From Acanthamoeba castellanii str. Neff (Eukaryota > Discosea > Longamoebia > Acanthamoebidae): DNA of 53,426 nucleotides. This document shows positions 33,271 through 44,829 of this stretch, piece by piece. The stretch's first letter is position 1. Every line of letters starts with the position of its first letter. The translations under genes and the position numbers were made by a program. The notes beneath the pieces are model-generated. The model made no database searches, was not told where the DNA came from, and worked only from the letters and a program-made list of their open reading frames with translations. Location of the stretch: NCBI RefSeq assembly GCF_000313135.1, contig NW_004457373.1:72185-125610 (forward strand), read 5' to 3'.

Positions 33271-35647
33271 CTACACTTCCCACTCAGAGTCGGAGGAGCC
33301 CTCGTCGTCATCGCCTTCGTCGTCGCCCAGGTCGGGTACGGCCGGCGAGTCGTCTAGATCGGGCGGCGCGAAGTCGCCGTCCACGTCGGGCAACCTGATC
33401 TCCGCCTCTCTGTGACGCAAAGGACACGACACGACACGACACACGACCATCAGCGCCACACGCACACGACATAACGTGAGAAGCGGTGGTGGGCTCCGCG
33501 TACGCAGCAGGGGCCTTGGCCTTCTTGGTCCGCTTCTTGGGCGGAGCTTCGCCCTTGAGACCCACACGACGACGGTTCAGCGCCATGATGAGGTCGCTGA
33601 AGATGTCGCCCTGCATGATGACGGATTAGCGAGGTCTGCGCTCGAGGCCAAAGGAGTACCATAGAGGGCGGTACGTACCGTCGAGGCGGGCGGCGGAACA
33701 GCGGCGCCGGACTGGTTGTCGCCGGACAGGGACGGCGGGGCGTCCTTGTGGGTGCGCGAAGAACGTTAGACCGGCGGTGAGTTCACGGTCAAGAAAATGA
33801 AGAGAAAAAGCAAAAGCAAAGTCTAGGTCTAGTGGCTGTCCGTCGTGGTGGTACTTACCTCGAGGTTGCCCGGGGTCGCCTTCTTGAGGCGGTCCTTGTG
33901 GCCCCTTCGGATGTCGTCCAGCAGACTGGAGCGGGCGTCGCCACCGCCAGACGCTGCAGGCAGCGCGGAGGGAGCGTGAGCCGAGCCAACCAAACAATTC
34001 ACGGGCAAGAGGGCCACGCGCGCGTCGGAACAAACAAACACGTACGTGCTTCGTCGAAGCTGGGCACGTTGGCGGGCGGGGGCGGAGGGATGTTGCCGGC
34101 CGGCGGCGGGGGCGGGGGCGGAGCACCGGCCCCGGCGGGAGGCGGCGGGGGCGGAGGCGCGGAGATGTTGCCCATGGGCGGCGGGGGCGGGGGCGGCATT
34201 CCACCGCCGGCGTCGATCAACGGCACATCCGGCACGTCGAGGTCCGGCGCCGCACCATCGTCCGGGCCTTTATCTATTGTTTAGTTATAATTATTATTAT
34301 TATTACGTTATTTTTATTTAGAATAAAAATTCGAGGTACGTACCGGGGGTGACGTCGGGAAGGTCGACCATGACGTTCTTGGTGGAGGGGGCGATGGGCG
34401 CAAACTCGGGAAGGTCGGCCGAGTTCCAGTTGATGTCGGCCACCATAGTCAAGTCGGGCAGCACGGACGGCAGGTTGAACTCGGGCACGTCGCCCAGCAC
34501 GGGCTTGTAGCCGTACTCCACCAAGCCCACCTAGTTCATCGATGTGTGCGTGTGCGGTTGTGTGCGTGTGCGGTTGCGCGTGTGCGGCCGTTCGTGAGAC
34601 GCAGAACATGCAGCGAGAGGAGGGTGGGTGAGCGTACGTGCGGCAGATCGTCGGTGCCGAGCGTGGTCGGGGCGTCGGCGAGGCTCTTCTTGTCTTGCAC
34701 GGGCGCTGCGACCTCCTTGCCGGCCAAGTTGTCCAGCGAGACGTACTTCTTGTAGGGGTTGTCCTGCGTGTTGAACAGCAGCAGGGAACTGATCGACTCC
34801 AGCTCTGTCGGCAGTCGGCCCAGGCCCTCCCTGAGATCTGTTGCGTGCGCGTGCGTGAGCGATTCGGTTAGGCCTCACAGCAAAGTAGTGGTGAGCGGCG
34901 CCAAAGCGCTTTTCAGGTTCGTTTCGTGTACCCTCTGATTTCTCGGAGCGACGCAGGTGCGTGCTCTCCGGCAGGAACGGGTCGTCGCCCAGCGGGTCTC
35001 TCAGCGAAAGGATTGGCATCTGCACGCAGCGACGATGGCGTGCGTTCAGGTCAGCACGATGACACGACGGCAAACAGAACTCGGAACAGACAAAGACAAA
35101 ATGATGAAAGCGCGACACACACGACACACACAACACACAAAAGAGAGAGAGAGAGAACAACCTGGGGAGCCTCGGGAAGGCGGTGCTTGGGGTGCTTGGG
35201 CGGCACGCGCGGCACGTCTATGTAGAGCGGGTGGTACTCCTCGAGCTGCTTGGGGGCCGGGTAGCGCGCCGACGAATGCACGGCAATGGCCTTGGTGCTC
35301 CCCGCTACACGCGCCACTTTCGCCTACGTCGATGTGTTAAACATGTGCAATTGATTTGTAAAATAGTAATGAATGAAATGGGAGTACCTTGGCGGTGTCG
35401 ATTCGCGAGGAGATGGCATCGATTCTGCTCTTTTCGTGTGAAACCTGTTTTTCGCAATCAATGAGAGGAAGTCAATGGAAGTGAGAAATTGGGGGGTGGG
35501 GCATACCCGGTTCTTGATGCGACCGAAAACGTCTTCGACGACGGATTCAAGGCCTTCGAGAGCATCGAAGATTTGGAAGAGTGAGTCGTCCTGCCTCGTG
35601 TTGGGAAACACGACAGGCACCGAGAACACCTGCGCCATCGTCCCCAT
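33271..35647 (-). CDS. WASHC1: WASH complex subunit 1 (Arp2/3 activator)
   Basis: WASH1 activates Arp2/3 on endosomes and, in amoebae, on digestive vacuoles. About eleven exons follow the family order. The N-terminal WAHD1 region begins MAQVFSVPVVFPNTRQDDSL and FQIFDALEGLESVVEDVFG, then ISSRIDTAKAKVARVAGSTK and HPLYIDVPRVPPKHP. Next are SISSLLLFNTQDNPYKKYV and GLVEYGYKPVLGDVPEFNLP. The middle is a proline-rich region with three poly-Pro runs. The C-terminal VCA consists of a WH2 motif (RSSLLDDIRRGHKDRLKKA), a central helix (GDIFSDLIMALNRRRVGLKG) and an acidic end with the Arp2/3-binding tryptophan (DSEWEV). Two ATGs three codons apart, 35647 and 35638, could start it. It is head to head with the GH43 gene. 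Confidence 0.93.
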
Positions 35648-35846
35648 CTTCTTGTCCTGATTATCTTCTCTCTGTTGTTTTTTTTTTGTGCCGACCGGAT
35701 TTCGTTGTTGCCTTTTCTTTTTCTTTTGTTTTATGTTGTTTTTTGATTGTCGACATTGTAATCATACAACCGACCAATGGCAACACTGACCGCACCCGAA
35801 AGTGCGCAGCACACTTCTCTCCAACACCACCCTCTCTGCCCACCAA
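35648..35846. promoter_or_regulatory. 199-bp divergent promoter of WASH1 and GH43, with CCAAT motif
   Basis: Pyrimidine-rich on the plus strand near WASH1, with a CCAAT element (GACCAATGG at about 35771-35779) lying about 70 bases upstream of the GH43 ATG. No other gene fits. Confidence 0.5.
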
Positions 35847-37455
35847 ATGGCACGTCTTACCCTCTTCTTCGTGCTAGCGGCACTCCTCGCCTATTGTGCC
35901 GGATTGGCTGCCGCCGCCTCCTACTCCAACCCCGTACGCGCCCCACACTTATATCCATTTGTTTTTTTAACATAATAATAACTTATTATGCAGGTGTTGG
36001 TCCCGAACTCGCCGGACCCGGGCGTGGTCCACTACAACGGCCGCTACTACGCCGTCACCACCACGTACAGGCCATATATATTTTATAACAATTTATTCTA
36101 TTTTTGTCAGTTTTTGTTTTCCATTATTTATTTTTATTAATTAATTACTTATCAGGAACGGAGCGGGCGAGCTCTTCCCCATCCATGTGTCGAGCGACCT
36201 CGTCAACTGGAAGCACATCGGCTACGTCTTCCCCGCCAAATCCCACACCAAGCCCCAGTACGTTGGACGCTCGTGTGCGGTCGTGTGCGGTGTTGCGTGC
36301 GTGCGCTGATTCGTGTTGTCGACCAGTTGGGCGGTGAGCGACTTCTGGGCGCCCGAGCTCCACATCGTCAAAGGCGTCATCCGCGTGTACTTCGTCGCCC
36401 GGGACACCACCGGCCTCCTCTGCGTCGGCGTCGCCACCTCCACCTCCTCCTCCCCTCTCGGTCCCTACAAGTACTCCTCCCCTCGTGCCGCGTGTGCGGT
36501 GTGTGCGATGACACTTGCGGTGTGTGTGCGGTGTGCTGACACACGCGTGTGCGTGTGCGTGTGCGGTCGACGCAGGGATCTGGGCCACCCGCTGGTGCGC
36601 AACGAGACGATCGGCTCGATCGACCCTACGCTCTACCAGCACGAGGTGCAGTCTGTCGACGCTGACGGCCGCGTCACGAGCCGCACCGAGCTGCTGCTCT
36701 ACTGGAAGTCGGACGGCAACGCCATCGGCAAGCCCACCATCATCTGGGTCCAGCCCCTGACCGACGATGGCCTCGCGCTCGCCCCGCACACCCAGCAGAA
36801 GGAGCTCCTCCGCAACGACCTCCACTGGGAGGGCATCTGCATGCATGTGCCACCACTCTTCGTTCTTCGCTCTTCGCTCTTCTTTCGTTCTTCGTTCTTT
36901 GGGGGGGAGGTTGTTCGCTTTTCGTTCTTCGCTCTTCGTTCTTGGTGCTGATGATGATGATTGTGGCGCGCAGTGAGGGCCCGTGGGTGGTGAAGCGAGC
37001 CGGGTGGTACTACCTGTTCTACAGCGGCAACATGTACGACTCCCACGGACCGGACGGGACGTGCCTCTACTCGGTGGGCGTCGCCCGCAGCGCCTCGCCC
37101 ACCGGCCCGTTCGTCAAGCGCGGCGACCCCATCCTCCACGCCTCCCTCCCCAACCGCTTCACCGGCCCCGGCCACTGCTCCGTCGTCCCCTTCCGCACTG
37201 GTACGTGCGTGTGCGGCGTGTGCGTGTGTGCGATGGTATGCGGCGTGTGCGACTGACATGTGTGCGCGCGTGCGGTGTGCGGTGTGCACAGCGTCGGGAG
37301 AGGAGAGCTGGTACATGGTGTACCACGCGTGGAGCGTGGGTGCGATCGCGGGCGGGAACCCGCGCCACATGCTCACGGACAAGGTCGAATGGGCGCACGG
37401 CTGGCCCTCGGTCTACAAGGGCTACCCCTCCTACACCGAACAACCCACGCCCTAA
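35847..37455 (+). CDS. Secreted glycoside hydrolase family 43 protein
   Basis: A signal peptide (LTLFFVLAALLAYCAGLAAA) is followed directly by the five-bladed propeller of GH43 enzymes, which release arabinose or xylose from plant polysaccharides. The three catalytic acids are visible: the base Asp in VPNSPDPGVVHYNGRYY, the pKa-tuning Asp in TIGSIDPTLY, and the acid Glu in SEGPWVVKRAGWYYLFYS. DFWAPELH and FTGPGHCSVVPF are further family motifs. Exons at about 35847-35931, 35994-36066, 36155-36257, 36327-36473, 36574-36840, 36974-37201 and 37291-37455. The protein ends YTEQPTP at TAA. Introns with local CGTGTG tracts show it is well settled in this genome, whatever its origin. Substrate cannot be told from sequence. 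Confidence 0.9.
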
Positions 37456-37582
37456 AACAAAAACAGCACGCGCCTCTTTTCGCCGCGTGCCGTGTGTGCG
37501 GTGTTGTCAGCGATGTGTTCGTTTCAAAAACGTTTTAGAAACAGAAAAGAAATGTGCACAAAGCCTTGAACAAGTTGTTTGT
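37456..37582. other. Convergent 3' region (GH43 / F-box-TLDc)
   Basis: 127 bases between two stop codons with short A-rich and T-rich runs suitable for polyadenylation on both strands. Confidence 0.4.
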
Positions 37583-40579
37583 TCACTTGGCACGAACGCT
37601 CCAGGAATCGGAGGAGCGCAGTTCGCTGATGGAGCTCGGAGGAGGCGCGTTGGGCGCCTTGCTGACGTTGTTCTCCTTCTCCTTGTCTACGCTCTTGGTT
37701 CGTCGGCGGAACGAGATGCTCACTACACGTATCGAAACCAGAGAACTATCAGTATCATGACGAAATCGCACCACCGCACACACCGCACACGCACCTTCGT
37801 TCTTGGTGAATTGGACGCTGGGCTTGTGGCTGACCAGCTTGCGCAGGGTCCCGATCTTCTTGGGCTCGGCATCGACCGCGAATTCGCCCGAGGTCGAAGA
37901 TGACCCACTCCGCTTCTCCTTCTTCTTTTCCTTCTTCTCTTTCTTCTCTTTCTTGCCGTCTTCGCTCTTTTCCCTCCGCTCGCGTCGCACGGAGCCCTCG
38001 CGCTGCTTCCCGGGCGTCTCGGTCGACTTTGTCGGTTTGCGGCGCCGGTCCTCGCCCAGCTTGGCCGCCCTTTCGTCCTCCGCATTCTCGTCTCTCTCCT
38101 TCTCTTTCTTCTTCGCCTTCGTTTTCTTCTTCTTCTCCACCGTCGCCGACATTGACGACGATGACGATGATGACGATGATGACGATGACGACGATGATGA
38201 AGACGCTGCAGGCGGGCTCAAGTCATCGTTGGAGGGCGACTTGATCTTCTGGCGGAGAGTCATCGGCTTCGTCGACGTGGTCGTCGTACTTGTGCTGGTG
38301 CTGAAGCCGATGGCCATCATCTCATCAGTCGACGATGAAGACGACTCTGACAGGCTCAACTTGCTCTTCTTCTTCTTGCGCTCCTTGGGCGGCGGCATCC
38401 TGCGCCGGTCCTCCGCGATCTTGCTCGACGACTCGACGTCAGCCATGCGCGTGGCGGCGGCCAGCGCGGCCTCGCGGTCCCGATCCCGCTCGCGCGACAG
38501 CCGGCGCACCATGGCCGCCGGGCCCTCCTCCTCCGCCACCCGCCTCAGCGCGTCCGAGCTCCGCGTCGCGCCTCCTCCCTTGACGCCGCCCACGAGGCTC
38601 ATCGTGCTCGCGTTGCGGCGCAGGCCGCTGGGCGTGGCGGACGAGCCGTTGAGGTTGGCCCGCCGGGCGGCGGTGGGCGTGGACGAGCCGCTGGGCCTGG
38701 CGCTGGCGGCGCCATTGAACCTCCGCGCTGGGGTGGGCGAGGTGATGGTGCTGCCGCTGCCGGCGGGGTTGTTGTGGTTGCGACGCGAGGCGGCGGGCGA
38801 GGTTATGGTGCTGCCGCCACTGGCTGGGTTGGTGCGGCGCGAGGCGGCGGGGCTGAGCGGCGACGGCTGGCGATGCGACAGAGTGCGCGTGGGGGCGCCG
38901 ACGCTGTTGACGCTACCGATCTGGCTTCCCGAGTTGATGCTGCTGCCGCTGAGCGTCTGAATGCCCAATAGGAGTTAAAAGAATGAAGAAAATGAAGAAC
39001 GAAGAAGAAAACGAAAGAGAAGAGGGAGGGGGCTAACCCGCTGGTTCTGCAGGTGTAGGGCGCCGCTGCCGCTGCTGGCGAAGAGCTTGGACTTGCCCCG
39101 GGGCGTGGCGCAGACTGCGCACTGGATCTTGGTGCCGGCGTTGACAAACGTGCAAGCCGAGCAAGCCCACCCTGAGTTCTTCAACGCCTTCTCTCGCTCC
39201 TGCACCACCCAACACGCACACGACAGCACCACACGACACGACACACGTGTGTCAAGATGAGCATTGGGAGTAGTAGAGGGCGGTGGTAGTGGTCGTACGG
39301 CCATCTTCTCCTGGCGCTGGAGGATCTTCTTGCGGCGGCGGCCCAGGTCGCGCCGCACGACGTAGACCTCGACCTCGGCCAGGTCGAAGTCGCGCGGCTT
39401 GCCGCCGATGAAGTAGTGCTGGTTGCCGATCTCGGACATCGGATAGGGCGCCGTGTAGGTCGCGCCGAGCCGGCACCACGCCGATCTGCCGCGGCCGTCC
39501 GGGAATCCAAACACGCCCTGTACCGCACGCCGCGAAGGTCAGCGCGTGTCATTGCGCACACGCGGTGTGCGGGTGCGCGTGTGCGGTGTGCGGGTGAGCG
39601 TGTGCGGTGAATGCGAGTGCGGTACCAAGTCGTAGCCGTTGCCCCAGACAGGCCCATAGGAGCTGTTGGAGCTGCAGGCGCTGCGCGGGTCCTTGGTGGG
39701 AAACATGCGGCACGGCGGCTTGTCGACGTGATTGGTCATCGAGAAGATGAACGCGTCGGGGCTGTTCCGCAGCTCCGGATCCCTCGATCCCACGCTCCAC
39801 GACTTTGGGTTGTAGCCTCCAAACACAAACCTGCCACACACAACACACGGCACGACACACGGCACACGGCACACGACACGCACGGCTCAGTGAGTTGTCT
39901 TGATTGCGGCGAGTGGGGGAGCGCGAGGGAGTAGTACCCTTTGGCGCTGACGCAGACGGTGATGGTGGCCCCGCGGTTGTCGCAGAGCTGGTGGAAGGCC
40001 GCGGGGTCGAAGCCGTCGCTGGTCGCGCGGAACTGGAGCTTCCACGACACGTCGCGATCGAGCCACTCCGTCGCCAGCAGCTTCCGGTGCTCCTCGCTCA
40101 GAATGCGCGTCTCCTTGAAGTGGAACGCTGCGCCGTCATCACCCATCAGCCGCCGTTGGTGTGCGGTGTGTGCGGTGGTGTGTGCAGTGGTGTGTGCGGT
40201 CGTGTGCGCGTGCGGTGTACCGTGAATGAGAAAGATCTCCTTCCAGGTGGTGGAAGCGTTCTCTTTGGACTGGAGGAGCGCCTCCATGTCGTGCCCGTCC
40301 CGCGCGCTGAGCTGCTCTTCACACAGCTCTTTCCTAGAAAGATCATAAATGCAAGTTGAACATGTTGTGTATATTTGTTAACATTAACAGATAAATAAAA
40401 GGAAGAGAAGGGTACCAGAGGGCTTCGTCGTTGGCGAGGTCGCGCCAGGAGCGGGAGACCATGGCGGAGCGGACCATGCCTCGCGGTTCCATGTGTTTGA
40501 GGATCAACAGACTCAGTTCCACGGGCAGGACCTGGAACGGGTCTATCCTCTTCACCATCGTGGTGGCCTGGTACGTCAT
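37583..40579 (-). CDS. F-box, TLDc and RanBP2-type zinc finger protein with Ser/Lys-rich tail
   Basis: The N-terminus (from ATG 40579) has an F-box: PFQVLPVELSLLILKHMEP, AMVSRSWRDLANDEALW. After exons with EQLSARDGHDMEALLQSKEN comes a TLDc domain spread over several exons: WKLQFRATSDGFDPAAFHQL, NRGATITVCVSAKGY, FVFGGYNPKSWSVG, PDAFIFSMTNHVDKPPCRMF, GPVWGNGYDL and ISEIG-type end with FDLAEVEVYVV. Then a RanBP2-type zinc finger: WACSACTFVNAGTKIQCAVC (C-x2-C-x10-C-x2-C). The C-terminal 400 residues are low complexity: Ser/Thr/Pro/Ala, a poly-Ser run encoded at about 38150-38205, and Lys/Glu blocks. TLDc proteins are linked to V-ATPase regulation and oxidative stress; an F-box would tie it to ubiquitin ligase; the zinc finger class often binds ubiquitin or RNA. 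The 5' end is open further upstream, so the start is tentative. Confidence 0.72.
38150..38205 (-). repeat. Coding trinucleotide repeat (poly-Ser)
   Basis: GAT/GAC triplets on the plus strand encode about 17 serines on the minus strand within the tail of the F-box/TLDc protein. A similar but shorter run lies in the BTB gene at 3772-3813. Confidence 0.9.
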
Positions 40580-41376
40580 CCTTTCCTTTCGTACAGGAGA
40601 TGCGGTTGTTTCTTGTAGAAGGAGGAGCGCTCTCAGTTCCTCACTTCCACGCAGGTCGTGCTTGTGTGCTGTTGCTGTTGGATTTTTAGGTCCCTCTTCT
40701 TTCTTGAAAGGTTGGCAGAGTTGGTGGTGGTCTTGTCTTGCTTGTATCCAACTTGCAGCACTCAATAAAAGATAAACAATACACAGCACAAGCCCAAGGT
40801 CTTCGGTCCGTTTTGGTGGTGACCACCGCAACGAGCACCCCCCTAATGTCCGCCCAGACGAGGGGTGAGGCCCTACGTTCTGGCGATGCCGCGGAATTTC
40901 AGTCGACATTTCATCCTGATACCCTGTTTGGGAGTGTGGGCGTCCCACCAGTGACATACCAAGCATTCTACAGCAGACCTGCAGAATGGCCCTTTTGGTG
41001 ATCATACTTCAGTGGTTTTAGTAGGTGGTCTGCATCTAGCTTGTTCGAATTGGTGGTTTATTATGGGTTGCCTCCTCCTCTCCGCTCTCTCATCGGTCCG
41101 CCCACTACACGCAACGCAAAGACTTCATTTGCTGCCGCGGCTCCTTCTTCTCTTCCTGCCTCAGCGCACGCAGGCCTGTAGAGTGAGGGTACCCTGAGAG
41201 GCCTCTCGCGAGACAAACCGACAGCGACGCGGCCGCAGTAGCGACGCTACACGGGCGGGCAGGTGGTGGGTGGTGTCCGCCGAGACCTCGAGCCATCGCG
41301 CTGACGAGAGAAAGAGAGAAGAAGAGCGAAAGAGAGAAGAGAGAAGAGAGGAGAGAGGAGAGAACCGAGGAAGGGA
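40580..41376. other. 797-bp region between F-box/TLDc and PCF11 with no assigned gene
   Basis: The longest stretch without a recognised gene. The minus strand stays open to about 41005 in frame with the F-box exon, so part may be a longer N-terminus or 5' untranslated sequence. A 13-base perfect palindrome (GGTGGTGACCACC, 40815-40827) lies about 240 bases upstream of the F-box ATG. The right end, about 41300-41363, is a nearly pure GA tract on the plus strand just past the PCF11 stop. No tRNA or snRNA could be fitted. Confidence 0.5.
41300..41363 (+). repeat. Homopurine (GA-rich) tract at the 3' end of PCF11
   Basis: About 60 bases of nearly uninterrupted G and A, with AGAGAGGAGA-type repeats; a single C breaks it. 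The transcript of PCF11 would carry a CU-rich 3' untranslated region here. Confidence 0.85.
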
Positions 41377-44300
41377 CTACGCGGACGCTCGAGAACCTTC
41401 AGCGGAGGAGAAGGAGGGGGTGGGGGTGGTATCATTAGCATTATTTTCTCGTGAGGCACCCTCCTCTCCTTCCGGCTCCTTCTTGACCCAGAACTGCTGA
41501 GAAGACGAGGCGCCGTTCGTCGTCGTCGTCGATGAGTCGGCGTTCGTTGATGCCGAGGTGGTGGCGGCAGCTTCTTGCTCTTGCTGCTGCTGCTGGGCCT
41601 GCTGGGCCTGCTGGGTCATGGCCGCGGCCTGCTCGTAGCACTTCTGGTGGAAGAGCTGGCCCGTGCCCTCGACCTTGACGGCGCCCCTGTACATCCACTC
41701 CTCCAGGTCGTTCTCCCAGAACTGATCGAACTTCTCGCCGCAGATCCCGCAGTGCGTCTGCGACTCGTCGGCGATGACATTCATCACGGGCGTTTCCGCG
41801 GCCTCCTGCGTCGCAGCCTCGTTGAAGAAGGGCATGGCGGGCTTCTCCGCGACATCGATTCCCGTGGCCCATTCCTACACGACACACACACACGACACAC
41901 ACACACGAGCCACACGTAACGACAGAGTTTAGTTGAGTCACGGCCGCAGTGAAGAGATTGGGGCCACGTACGTCGGCGGTGGTGAACCAGAGGCGAGACA
42001 CGGCCTTCTTGGTCTTCTGCTTCTCCTTCTTGTTCATGGCAAAGTGCCAATCGAGATGCTTGGCCATCTTGTCCTTGTCGTTGAAACGCAGCCCGCAGGT
42101 ACCGCACTGCAGCTCGAAGTCAGCGTAGAGCTTGTTCACCTGCACGTTCTCCGTACTGGACGAGACGAGAGAAGTGAAAGCAAAGTGTGAGTGTCGTCGT
42201 GTTTGCTGCGCGCAAAACGGGAAGGGCGAAACGCACGCCAAGTCGAGTCGGCGATGAGTGGCCGGAGGCGCGGCGTCGAAACCGCCGGCGCCGGGCATGC
42301 CGTGGTAGGGTCCTCTCCCCGCCATGCCAGCGGCGGCACTCATGGGCATACCGGGCATCCCGCCCTGTGGCGGATAGCCCGCGGGCATTCCTCCCATCTG
42401 CTGGCGCACGGCGCACACGACGCGCAACACATACGACAAAGGCGGTGACGGGTCAGTGGTGCGCGATTTCTCGCTGCCGCGCGGAGTGAGCCGTAAGGAG
42501 GAGAGCGTACGGGAGGCATGCCGGGCTGGCTGGGCATCATGCCGGGCATGGCGGGCTGCTGGGCCATCCCTATAGGCGCCCCCATGGCAGGCGCGGGCAT
42601 ACCGGGAGCGGCGGCGGCCGGCATCCCCGCGGCGGGACCGCCTATCATGCCCATGTTCATGAGGTTCTTGAGGAGATCCTCGGTCGGCATCGCCATAGCC
42701 GGCGCAGGCGGGGCCAGGCCTGGAATCCCAGCCGGGGCCGTAGCTGGAGCCTGTGTCGTGTGCCACATGTGTGAGCCAGCATGCCACATGTGTCGTGTGT
42801 CGTGTCGTGTAGGAATGGTTACCTGTAGCGGCGCATATGGGGCAGGAGCGGCGGCGGCGGCGAAGGCTCCTGCGCCGGGAAGGCCCATGGGCTGCGAAGA
42901 CGGCGGCGAGAGGGTGGTGGCGGGTGGAATGACGGAGGCGAGCGTGCCCTGCAGGAGCGAGAGAATGGTCTCGCGGGCCTGCTGGCCTTGTCCGAGGCCC
43001 TGCAGGTTCTGCACCAGGTTAGGCGCGGCGAGGCCAGCCTGCGCCGGGGCGGCCATGGGAAATGGTTGGCCGGGCTGCGTCTGCATATGTCACACGGCGG
43101 TCAGCGCCTGGCGCGTCACATCAAAGTCCACTTTTCAACGAATTCGCATACCAAAATCTGGGTGGCCTGTTGCTGGAGAGCGCGCAGCTGGCCCAGCTGC
43201 CGCATGACCTCGCTGTGGTCCACGTTGGGCTGTCCCAGCTGGGTCTGCAGTCGCTGCTCGAGCTGCTGCATGAGGACCTGGGCTTCGGCCAAAATGACCT
43301 GATGACCTCCGCCCGGCGGCGGTGCTGTGGGCTGCGGCATCGCCACGGGAGCCGCCACCTGCGGCGGCATCGCCCCATAGCCACCACCACCGCCCGTCAT
43401 ACCGGGCAACGGGTTGTAGTCGCTCCTCGGGGCCACCGGCGGCATGGCGTGGTGGTGTGGCGGGGCAGGGTGCGGGTGCGCGCCGGGCCGTCGCGGGTCG
43501 TCGGGCCTGCCTCCGCCGCCGAACCGGCCACCGGCGTCCGATGGTCGTGGTCGATAGGCACCTCGCTGCAGAGCGCGATTGATTGAGAGAGAGGAAACGA
43601 AAAAGTGAGCTTACACGAAGCGCTGGGCGGCCAGGGCAACGAATGAAGGTACCCCTTCGGGTTCGCCGCGATGCGGTCGGTCGTAGTCGCGGCCGCCGGC
43701 GGTGTGCCCGAGGATCTCGTTGATGCGGTCCGGCGGACTGCGGCGTGCGGACTTGTAGCTGCTGCCGCCGCCGCCGCCCGAGGTTCCGTAGCGAGGTGGT
43801 GATCGGGGTCGCTTGCGCGGGGGAGAGCGCGCGCCGTGGTCGCGACGGTGTGATGAGGAGGCAGAGGAGGAAGGCGGGGGAGAGATGGAGTGGCGCGGAG
43901 GCGGCGGGCTGCGGCGTGATGACGACGGGCCACCGCCGGGGCGTCGGTCAGCTCCGCCCTGCAGCTTGGCCAGGTAGGCGGGATTGATGTGAATGCCTCG
44001 GCCGGGACCAGAGGCAGCGCCGGCGGATGGCGCGGCGCCGGCCGCCGATGCGGGAGCGGCGCTGGGGAGAGCGGCCGATGGTATTCGCTCATGGATGAGC
44101 TGGACCTTGCGGGGCCACAGGGCGACCCAGGTGGCGAGCAGTCGGCGCATGGAGGCCCGCGTGGGCTCGTCGACGGCGTCGTAGGTGGTGCGGAAGATGG
44201 AGACGATGTTGCGCTGAAATAAGTCGTGGTAGACGCCACCGATGTTCTTCACGATTGAGTCCAAGAGATAGATGGACGGCAGCTTCTGTTCTGGAGGAGC

Positions 44301-44556
44301 CTAATGGATAAACAAAGTAGAAACATTAAGGCCAGCGAAATCAAAAATGAGGAGAAGTGTTAAGCAGGGGAGGGAGGCAAATTACATTAAACAATCGCTT
44401 CTCGACAAGTTCCACAATGTGCTCGGCCGCGTGCATGTTTTCGCCCGCGATGATGGTCAGATTATTGATGAGCGGCTTCGAATTGAAGGTCAACTCTTGC
44501 AGTGCGCTCTCGTATTCCGACGCCAGCTCGCTCACGGCAGACGCACCACGATGCAT
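41377..44556 (-). CDS. PCF11: Pcf11, RNA polymerase II CTD-binding cleavage/termination factor
   Basis: The N-terminus is a CTD-interacting domain: [77 protein letters not shown] and WVALWP. The middle is Pro/Met/Gly/Gln-rich with Arg-Ser patches. The C-terminus has the two Pcf11 zinc elements: [20 protein letters not shown] ending in DWH, then [10 protein letters not shown], and [20 protein letters not shown] with [10 protein letters not shown] and FHQKCYE. This is the Clp1-binding end of Pcf11. Pcf11 couples cleavage of the pre-mRNA 3' end to polymerase release in the nucleus. The last 80 residues are Gln- and Ser/Thr-rich. The start at 44556 ([11 protein letters not shown]) is the likely ATG, but a pyrimidine-rich CACTAG just upstream could be an acceptor of an earlier exon. 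Stop at 41377. Confidence 0.9.
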
Positions 44557-44829
44557 GATGTGCTTCTCTAGTGCGAGAGGGGAGGGAATTTATTGGAGTG
44601 TAGAGAGGGGGAGCGGAACAACAAATGCAAGCCTAATTCGTCGCCAATTAGCGCCGACGTCTACTAGCCTTGCAATTGCACGCCGCTGGGAATCGTCAGA
44701 TCGTCGATGTGCAGCCTTCAAACGATCGAGAAATAGAACGTAGCAACTGCTCGGAGGAAAATGACAGGAAAAGTTTGAAGATGACGTGGCATCCCCGCGG
44801 TTTGTACAAGAAGAGCAGTATAGCCTCGC
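44557..44829. promoter_or_regulatory. Upstream region of PCF11 and 3' flank of fumarate hydratase
   Basis: 273 bases between two minus-strand genes. It may include a 5' untranslated exon of PCF11. No coding similarity seen. Confidence 0.4.

Noticed and set aside
35847..37455. GH43 gene as a recent bacterial transfer
   Set aside because: It has six introns with the local repeat style and a eukaryotic signal peptide. Ancient transfer is possible, but nothing in the sequence shows a recent one.
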